A stretch of DNA of 64,000 nt from Cocleimonas flava. Lineage in GTDB: Bacteria > Pseudomonadota > Gammaproteobacteria > Thiotrichales > Thiotrichaceae. Position 1 is the stretch's first letter, and each line of letters begins with the position of its first letter. The stretch is taken from contig NZ_SMFQ01000004.1 of assembly GCF_004339015.1 (NCBI RefSeq), positions 555,803-619,802 on the forward strand, written 5' to 3'. The notes below the pieces were generated by a model. The model had not been told where the DNA came from. It was given only the letters and a program-made list of their open reading frames with translations, and did no database searches. Shown here in pieces: positions 55,003-62,900 of the stretch. The position numbers and the translations under genes are program-made.

Positions 55003-55635
55003 ATGCGAATTCGTATCAAAACAAAGTGGAGCAAAGAAGAGCGCGAAGTAACGGTTGAAGATGCCGTCAGTGTGCTTGCTTTTAATAGCTGGAAAATCGG
55101 CATGCAGACCTTGTTAGAAATTGAAAATGAAAATTTTCAGGTAGATTCGCAAGTACAACGCATCGAAGTCATCGAAGAAGTGATGGCATTCATGATTCAA
55201 TCATTGGATCGCGTGGTGCATGAAACGATGAGCGATGAAGATCGCGCCACACTCATCAGCCTTTACGCGAAAAAAGTAGCGGATCATGTGCAAGACAATG
55301 CGAGAGACTTTAGTGGTCCAGGCGATTACAGAACCCCCTTTATCGAAAAGCTAAATAGTCGCTTTGAATCTTATTCCGACACCAAGTGGAATGAAGAAAA
55401 GCACGAGCCTGGTTTCTCTATGGGGCGTGAATTCGGTAATAATATTGCTGATGTACTTGGTCCCAATGATAGAAAATGGGCGCTGGATTATATTCAGCAA
55501 GTGCTTATGCCGGAGTTTTATGGGCTGTTTAAAAAGACAGTAAAATCGGTAGGATTAGTGGACGAAGAAATTAAAGATGTAGGCGGCGAAGCACTGGATT
55601 CTCGTCATGTCTTACTAAGGGATAAACCAGCTTAA
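55003..55635 (+). CDS. Conserved hypothetical protein (210 aa)
   Basis: ATG at 55003 with GGAA at suitable distance; an upstream TTG is less likely. Mostly helical and charged, no signal peptide or membrane segment: WKIGMQTLLEIENENFQV, then WALDYIQQVLMPEFYGLFKKTV. Divergent from the Sfum_1244-like gene by about 86 bases. I recognise no family. Confidence 0.7.
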   Translation: MRIRIKTKWSKEEREVTVEDAVSVLAFNSWKIGMQTLLEIENENFQVDSQVQRIEVIEEVMAFMIQSLDRVVHETMSDEDRATLISLYAKKVADHVQDNARDFSGPGDYRTPFIEKLNSRFESYSDTKWNEEKHEPGFSMGREFGNNIADVLGPNDRKWALDYIQQVLMPEFYGLFKKTVKSVGLVDEEIKDVGGEALDSRHVLLRDKPA

Positions 55636-55663
55636 AAACAGTTAAAAAGTATACCTCTATAAA

Positions 55664-55686
55664 TACGGGTATAAGTGGGGGGGTGG
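55664..55686 (-). repeat. Interspersed C6 motif, copy 14 (degenerate)
   Basis: Minus strand CCACCCCCCCACTTATACC. It shares the C7 and ACTT core but lacks the AGGC and T tract. It lies beyond a bidirectional terminator relative to the 64-aa gene. Confidence 0.5.
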
Positions 55687-55718
55687 CTTTTAGATAATTT
55701 ACCCATAAAAGCTAAACA

Positions 55719-55748
55719 TAAAAAAAGCAGGTTAAACCTGCTTTTTTT
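55719..55748. terminator. Bidirectional terminator
   Basis: AGCAGGTT-A-AACCTGCT flanked by A6 on the left and T7 on the right, in the gap between two convergent genes. It can stop transcription from both sides. Confidence 0.88.
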
Positions 55749-55777
55749 ATGTTGTCTAAATGGTTAAAACAAAGTGA

Positions 55778-55972
55778 TTATTTAATCCACTCTTTGTAGC
55801 CATCCATGTTTTTTTCAGTACCATCTGCATATCCTGCTTCGTATGCTTCGGTCACACGCTGTTCTTCGCGCTCAGGATTTACAAGGTATCCTCCCTGCCA
55901 GCCTTGTAGATATTCAGCATCTACGCCTGCTTTTTCCATTGCAACAACTGCATCGTAATATTCCTGATTCAT
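55778..55972 (-). CDS. Small acidic protein of unknown function (64 aa)
   Basis: Two related Gly/Tyr motifs are visible, LQGWQGGYLVNPEREEQR and TEAYEAGYADGTEKN. Acidic, no Cys, cytoplasmic. Its codons are regular and a terminator follows, so it is probably real. I cannot name a family. The AYEAGYADG pattern is shared with many small stress-type proteins. Confidence 0.72.
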   Translation of the reverse strand: MNQEYYDAVVAMEKAGVDAEYLQGWQGGYLVNPEREEQRVTEAYEAGYADGTEKNMDGYKEWIK

Positions 55973-56126
55973 TGACTATTCCTCTAACATCTTTTTTAAA
56001 TTTATATAAATATCAGTAAGCAATACGTTAGATACACTTTTGATAACATATTGATTGAAATTTGATTCACAAAGTATACGTGTATATTAGAGTTTCTGAA
56101 TATCCCTATTGGGGTAAAATACGATC

Positions 56127-56154
56127 AAAAAAACGGCTTATAAGTAGGGGGGTG
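56127..56154 (-). repeat. Interspersed C6 motif, copy 15
   Basis: Minus strand CACCCCCCTACTTATAAGCCG then T7, beyond the terminator of the large outer-membrane gene. Confidence 0.85.
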
Positions 56155-56176
56155 TATATATTTTTATTTTAAATCA

Positions 56177-56205
56177 ATAAAAAAGCCCACATTTCTGTGG
56201 GCCAT
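56177..56205 (-). terminator. Terminator of the outer-membrane protein gene
   Basis: Perfect stem GCCCAC-ATTTCT-GTGGGC (56185-56202), followed on the minus strand by a T-rich run (A6 on plus). Confidence 0.85.
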
Positions 56206-56234
56206 TATTGATTAAACTTAAAGCGCAGTTTGGA

Positions 56235-59200
56235 TTAGAACTTACCCACCAAGTTGATAAACCACCCTTCTGCATCTCCACTTGTATTGCTTAAATCATC
56301 GTCAAAGTTGGTAAAGTTATAACCGATTCCAACCTTCATGTTTTCATTAATATGACGATCAACGGAAATCATAGCACCATGCTGTGCGTCTTGTGACTCA
56401 TCAGAATTCATCCAATGATACTGAGCCATTGCATCCCATTTTTTATTCAGGTGATAAGTAACACTTGCAGCCACTAGGGTCGCATCATTTTTCTCCCAAG
56501 AACCTGAATCTCGATCAGTGCGAATTTCTCCTAATTTGTGAGCCATTTTTCCACCAACTTGCCACTTTTGATTGAGTTGATAGGTTGTTTCCAGACTCGC
56601 TATTAACGACTTTTCATCAGCCTCTGTACTTTGCGAGATAGGTTGTAAATCATAAAGATAGGTTAAACGACCAAGAATATTTAATCGGTCATTATCAACT
56701 GGTCTAAATGCAAACCCAAAACCTACTTCTGCAAATTTGGCATCATTACTATTGCCGATAATATCTTTGGTTACCGAGTAATTCACTTTACCCTGCAAGC
56801 GTAACGAAGGGCTTAACTGATAATTTAATCGATTAGTTGTGACCCATTGTTCCGTATCTTCAGGGACAAGATTAGTTTGTCCTTTGTCTCGACGATATTC
56901 TAATCGTGAGCTTCCTGTGCTTTTCCCTTTTTCATACGTCAAACCGACTGAGAATGCATCACGATCTGTAATTCCACCGTCTTCTTTATCTAGTCGAACC
57001 GTTTGGACAGATGCGCTTAGCGTAATATCATCGTCATACTCGTGATCAATACCGAAGGTATGACCGAGTCCCGACTGCTTGTCTTCATGAGTAAATTGAT
57101 GCTCACTAAAAACTTTCAATCGATTACTGATAGATTTGCGTTGACCGACCGTGAATAGGTTTCCTTGATCACTGCTATCATCTGTCGATAGGGTGTAATT
57201 GGTATAAACCGTATGATCTTTACTCACTTTGTAGTCAGCACCTAAAGTAACCGCTTCGCCACGATCACCTGTACTGAATTCTGCGTTAAGATCAATTTTA
57301 TCGTTTAATTTGGCTTTTGTTCCAAGTGTAATCAGATCATTAGAGGTATAAGCGCCGCTCTTGCTCAAGGTGCTTTGTGCGATAACATAAAGATTGATAT
57401 CTTTATTCACATCGTAGCCCACTCTGAATGCAGCTAATGTGCCTTCCCCATCAATCGATTCGGAGGTGTTTACATTTTCGCTTTGATCTTCTTCTTTGAT
57501 GTGCCTGACTTCAGCACTCAATGTCACTTTATCATTCAAGGTATAGTCGGCTTGAACACTTGCGGTGGTGACTTTGCTGATATCTTTTTTATCTAATAAA
57601 GTGGATTTAGCGGATAATTTCATCGCTTTCATTGTTTCGATGATTGCTTCTACACCAGCTCCAACCGTTTCAGTGCCCTGTTCTAATCGCGCACTTGAAA
57701 ACCCTGCGTCACGATGGCTGTACCAGGCACCTAAAACCCCTGTATGTTTACTAAAGTCTTCAAGGTTTGCACGCGCCTCAAAACTATAAGCAGTTCCCTT
57801 TTTATCTGTTAATCCATCATCAGAGATCAAGTCATTAAAATTGAGACCACCATCGATAGACTTAAAACTACCCGCAGTTTGCAAAGATTCACTTTCAGCA
57901 TATTCTGCCGTGAAATATGTGCCTTTGGATTTCTTCAGTGTGATGTCAACGCCCTGTAAATCGTAATCATCGTTATCGCGATTTTCATGAGCGTAAGTGC
58001 CACCAACTGCAAAATGATCATTTAACCAGACTTTGCCACGTGTTCCGTAACTGGCTTTATCGCTTTCAAAATCATCCGGCACATACTCGTAATCAACCAT
58101 TAGATAAACTTGGTCGCCATCTAAGGGATTGTCTTTAACTAAAGATGGGCTTGCTTGTTCTGCAATTTGCAATAACGGACGATGCAGAATGATGCGACCT
58201 TGGTAGTCATCAATTTCATAATCTCGCCCCTCTTCCATCACGATGGTTTCAATGGCGCGTTCACTGTTTCGATCGCGCACTTCTACCCAGACTTTCTCTG
58301 AACCCACCACAATGTCTGTGTCTTTTAAATAGTAGAGACTTCCACCAGTTCCTAGAAACTGATTATGTCTAAAGGCGCTTTGAGCCTCTGATGCAAACAC
58401 CGTAACATCCGTTTTATGATCACCGTCGCTAGTGACCTGAGTACTTTTATGGCTTAACTTTGCTCCGTATAAACTGCGGTTGAATGAACTCAACTCGGTG
58501 CCAGTCATGTCCGTATTAAAGTTACCCCAGAGTGCACGTGACTTATCCCAATCGACACGTACATACATCTTACCCTGACTGTCTGTATCATCGATGATGG
58601 TTGAGTCGTCACCATAGACGGGATAATACTGGTCTGGATCTAAACGTCTGAATAGACTTTGTGAGTCTTTCTTATGAATATCATCAAACAGATCTTCAAT
58701 GTCTGCGGTACCTGTATCCATCTGAGCCGTAACCAGGTATTTACCTTTTACTTTTCCTTTCAGATAAAAAGCGATACGACCATCAACAAAAATATCACCT
58801 TCCAGATACTTATCCCCATCGGTTAATGTTTCCAGATTATCAGAAACGCTACCTTCCCCAATTGTGACATCAGCCAGCCCCACCATAAACATATAGCGGC
58901 CATCTACATCAACATTGAGTTTTTTACTGTAGCTGGCTTCATTATTTTCAGTGATTTCAACATTAAATTCGTGTTTACCTTCTGGGAGTAATCGTTCTAC
59001 GACAAAACGATTTTCGGTGATTGTTACCTTTTCCCCATCAATGGATATTTGATTGTGATCGAAGATATCGTTGCCAAACAAACGAATTCTAGACCCGTAT
59101 AAAGGAATCGTCTGTCGATCGAGATTATTTTCAACACTTTGTGTACTTACCGTATCGGTTTCGAAATTACGACCCGGTCCTTGAAGGGTAATTGTGCGAG

Positions 59201-59888
59201 CATTGGTTGTATCACTGTGCCCCGTTTTATTGCGAACGGTTAATATATATTTTAATTCATCACCTGCTGTGAGTTTTTCTCCTTTTTTGACATCACCATT
59301 CCATGCGATTGTCTGACCGTTGATGAGATTTGAGCCACTAAAACTTTTTAATGGTCGACGCTCGTCTTCATCAGTGGCTCTGTATATATCTAATTCCCAG
59401 CTATCGATAAATGCTGCATAGTTTGTATTTAACGTAAATGTGACGTCTGATTCAAATGCATTGCCTGAAAATTTCACATCTTTATTTGTTGATACATTCA
59501 ACAGTGGCGTCAAGGAAACAGGATCATTACTGACCCAGATGATTCCGCCTTCTCCTAATCGAATAGTCCTTGCATCATTTGAATCCGCTGACTTTAAAGG
59601 GTCTGTTTTTTCAGGCTTAACTGTGTAAGAGACAGTTTTATCTGCAGCCTGCTTTTTTACCACTTTAATCGAATAAGAATCGTTGGTGTTTTCATCACTT
59701 TCAGTTGCATGTGTGATCACACAAACACTACACATAACAAGACCAAACAACGCTTTACCAAATTTTGGTGCGCTATTGAATGGCTTCCTGGTATCAACAT
59801 TAGTGCCCAGATTGATACCTAAATCATTGCCCGACTTGGTGCTCAAATTGGTAATTAAATCAGTCTTTACTGTTAGTCTTGTATTCAT
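56235..59888 (-). CDS. Large outer-membrane beta-barrel partner of the Ig-repeat surface protein
   Basis: 1217 residues. An unusually long N-terminal region precedes the signal-like segment GKALFGLVMCSVCVITHA (~43-61). Middle regions look like Ig-type beta domains (RLFGNDIFDHNQISIDGEKV). From about residue 345 a barrel-type sequence begins (GRIAFYLKGKVKGKYLVTAQMDT, DPDQYYPVYGDDS) and runs to the C-terminal WFINLVGKF, whose final aromatic residue is typical of outer-membrane barrels. Directly downstream of the DUF11/OmpA-like giant, with which it probably forms a surface assembly. Transport activity is not evident. Confidence 0.8.
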   Translation of the reverse strand: MNTRLTVKTDLITNLSTKSGNDLGINLGTNVDTRKPFNSAPKFGKALFGLVMCSVCVITHATESDENTNDSYSIKVVKKQAADKTVSYTVKPEKTDPLKSADSNDARTIRLGEGGIIWVSNDPVSLTPLLNVSTNKDVKFSGNAFESDVTFTLNTNYAAFIDSWELDIYRATDEDERRPLKSFSGSNLINGQTIAWNGDVKKGEKLTAGDELKYILTVRNKTGHSDTTNARTITLQGPGRNFETDTVSTQSVENNLDRQTIPLYGSRIRLFGNDIFDHNQISIDGEKVTITENRFVVERLLPEGKHEFNVEITENNEASYSKKLNVDVDGRYMFMVGLADVTIGEGSVSDNLETLTDGDKYLEGDIFVDGRIAFYLKGKVKGKYLVTAQMDTGTADIEDLFDDIHKKDSQSLFRRLDPDQYYPVYGDDSTIIDDTDSQGKMYVRVDWDKSRALWGNFNTDMTGTELSSFNRSLYGAKLSHKSTQVTSDGDHKTDVTVFASEAQSAFRHNQFLGTGGSLYYLKDTDIVVGSEKVWVEVRDRNSERAIETIVMEEGRDYEIDDYQGRIILHRPLLQIAEQASPSLVKDNPLDGDQVYLMVDYEYVPDDFESDKASYGTRGKVWLNDHFAVGGTYAHENRDNDDYDLQGVDITLKKSKGTYFTAEYAESESLQTAGSFKSIDGGLNFNDLISDDGLTDKKGTAYSFEARANLEDFSKHTGVLGAWYSHRDAGFSSARLEQGTETVGAGVEAIIETMKAMKLSAKSTLLDKKDISKVTTASVQADYTLNDKVTLSAEVRHIKEEDQSENVNTSESIDGEGTLAAFRVGYDVNKDINLYVIAQSTLSKSGAYTSNDLITLGTKAKLNDKIDLNAEFSTGDRGEAVTLGADYKVSKDHTVYTNYTLSTDDSSDQGNLFTVGQRKSISNRLKVFSEHQFTHEDKQSGLGHTFGIDHEYDDDITLSASVQTVRLDKEDGGITDRDAFSVGLTYEKGKSTGSSRLEYRRDKGQTNLVPEDTEQWVTTNRLNYQLSPSLRLQGKVNYSVTKDIIGNSNDAKFAEVGFGFAFRPVDNDRLNILGRLTYLYDLQPISQSTEADEKSLIASLETTYQLNQKWQVGGKMAHKLGEIRTDRDSGSWEKNDATLVAASVTYHLNKKWDAMAQYHWMNSDESQDAQHGAMISVDRHINENMKVGIGYNFTNFDDDLSNTSGDAEGWFINLVGKF

Positions 59889-59982
59889 TATTAAACCTGT
59901 TCATCGTTGGTCTTATTTTTATATTTTTGAAATAGCAGACATCCATGTCTTATGCTTTTTATATGTTCTCTGAGTGTTCTAT

Positions 59983-62900
59983 TTAGTGAGCTTCCACTTT
60001 TACCTGTCCCATAAGATTTCCTAATTTCTTATGAAGTGCTTTTCTCACTACATTTGCCCGCAATCTAGTCAGAGCCTTATTCTTACCAGATTTGATTTGA
60101 ATGATTGCGCTTCCATGTTCTTTTACGGCTGCAGCGATCTCATCCAACACTTTTAGATTACCCGCTAAGATATTCACTTGATTGCTCACAAAGAAGTCAC
60201 TTTTAAGAATAACTTCGACAGTCATCTCGCTTTCAATCACACCCCCCACCTTTGGGGCACTTTTTTCTGTTGATTGTGTGTTTGAAGACTGTTGGTTTGG
60301 TAATTGAATACCAAAGTTAATCTTACTCAGCGCAGAGCTTGTGACACGAAGCACCCTTGGATTCTCAGTAGTAAAACGAGAGCCTTTAGGTAAGGTAGTC
60401 ACATCAACTTTAATAATAAAGTTTTTACCCCAGCCACGACGACCACCATCTACATCCGGTATGTGATAACGACCGTAACTATCGGTTTCAATAAGGAGAC
60501 CTTCAGCTGTAGCAAGACGCACACCTGGAATACCTTCTTCATTAATTCCGTAGTTTGTCATCGTAATTTCAAGAACATCTGTGTCTTTTGCAGGAACACG
60601 TTTCGATTTGATTGGTGTCTGCGTTGGCACACCCCGGATTCTACGTGTCGTTACACGAATATCCTGAGCGGTAAGACCTCTCCTCTTCTCACCTCTATGA
60701 GCTGTCTTAACCCGACCCTGGTTATCCACTGTAATTACCGTGCCTTGTTGAGTCGTAACCTTGAAGTCATTCTTCTTCGAATAAGGCATGCGAACAACTC
60801 TACGGTATTTACCGGGATCATCGTTGGCGCTGATACGACCGTTAAGTCTGCCAAGGTTTAAACTATTCCAACCAAAGTAATCACTTTTCACCGTAAGACC
60901 AGTGACACTTGCTGGATCTTGATAGCCATCACCATCACGGTCATGGAATACTTTACCTATCAAGGTAGATTGATCCAATACACTGTCAGCAACGACCGCA
61001 ACGGTCGCGGTAGCGATATTACTAGCAACATCGCTGTCAGAGTCTGTAGCAAATGCCTGACCTGTATTCACAGCATTCCCCTGGTTTGCTGTGGTACCTA
61101 TTTTAGCGATATAGCCTATCTGTACGACTTCTTTACCATCCAATGCTAATGGGCCAAAACTTATTGCGTCAGTACCTGTTGCTTTAATTGTTGTAACAAT
61201 ATCGTCATCAGTACCTATGCTTTTGTCTTCTCCTGCTCTTGTCAGTTTTGCTTCATTTGATACAAATTTAAAACCTTTAGGTAAATCATTTCGAACGTCG
61301 ACATCAATACCATCTTCCTCAGTATTCTCAGCACGTATCGTGTAGTAAAGCTGGTCTCCCACACTGACTTGCTTTTTGCTCGCAGATATACTCATTAATA
61401 TAGTGTCATCAGCTATGTCTGCTTGACGTGCTATCTCTGAATCCAGCGCGATATGGTTATAGATCACATTGCTGTCACCCGAACTCATTGAGAAATTCAT
61501 ATAGTAGGTTTTATCTTGATCACCCTTTGGAGCATCAGGCTGACCCTGCACTTCACATCTGCCGCTATTATTAATTACATCAACAGTACAACGAGACTCA
61601 TTTGAATCACTGTCATAAACACCTGCTTGCGGAGGTATTATCGTACTATTTGTGAAGTAACCAGCGGGAGCAGATAGCACCTTGATCGTATAGGTTTCAT
61701 TATTTTGACAACTTGAGTGCGCAGCTGGGTTTACATCAAAAGCGTATATTCCATCTTCTGTTGTCACCTGATTTTGCTGGCCTTCTCCCAGACAACTATC
61801 ACTCACCGCAGTACCTTGAGAGTTAACTAGTTGTATGGTTACATCAGCTAACTCCTCACTAGTTGCACTGTCATACATGATACCGCTGGGGTCTACTGAT
61901 AAGAGTAAGTTGAGTACTTGTCCTGATGTTAAAGAACCTTGTGTAGACTTGACTCCAATCAACGTGCCATTGGTATTAAAGAGCTCAATTGAGTATTCCT
62001 GTGGAATTAAACCTGTTACTGAATAACCACCCTGACTATTTGTAGTAGTCGATGCTACGACTTCACTATCGTCATTCTTGATCTTTAGTGTCCATCCGGA
62101 CTTGAGTGTCTCACTAGCGTCAATCGTATTATCTTGATCGCTGTCTAGCCAAACAGCCCCTTCTAGTGCAGCAGGATCTTCATAATCAATTGTTACCGTT
62201 GCTACATTTGACTCAAGTCCAGTTGTATCTTTGACTGTATAACTGATAGGTGTAGGATCTAACAAATAACCAGTTATTGGGGTAAAGGTAATATCACCAG
62301 TTGTTGCATCCACTGTCCAGTTACCCTCGCCGCTTACTAATAGCGAAGTGACAGAATTACCAGATGTATCACGCAACGTTACCGTTTTAGGATCAAGGTT
62401 ATTATCCGCATCAATATCGTTACCAACAGTATGAATAGTTACTGTTTGCCCTAAAGGTTGATCATCCATTTTGTCATTATTAGCAACAGGAGCAGATTCA
62501 GCATCTATAGAACCTGAAGCAGAAATACTGGTGCTGTTACCATAAGCATCAGCAACCGTTGCATTAACTGTATAATCACCATTCGCCATCGATGATGGAA
62601 CTTCAACTGAATACGAACCGTTAGGAAGAACTGTTGCAGATATTGTTTGTATAACACCTGAACTATCTCTAACCGTTATAGAAACTACCGCCCCTATTTC
62701 ATCACTGCTACCAGTAAGTCCAGGTGTTGCATCCGAGGAATTACTAGGTGCTGTAATTGTCAAGCTTGGTGCTACAGAGTCTGTATTCAAAGCTACTGAA
62801 GCACTATCACCTGTGTTACCTGATTCATCAGTAATCTGAGCTTCAATCGTAAATGTGCCGTTAGCAGGAATATCTAAAGGGTCCACAATGACATTAACTG

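Noticed and set aside
1494..60266. The C6 motif as a transposon end or REP/MITE
   Set aside because: Copies are under 30 bases, not palindromic, have no target duplications and no larger shared flank.
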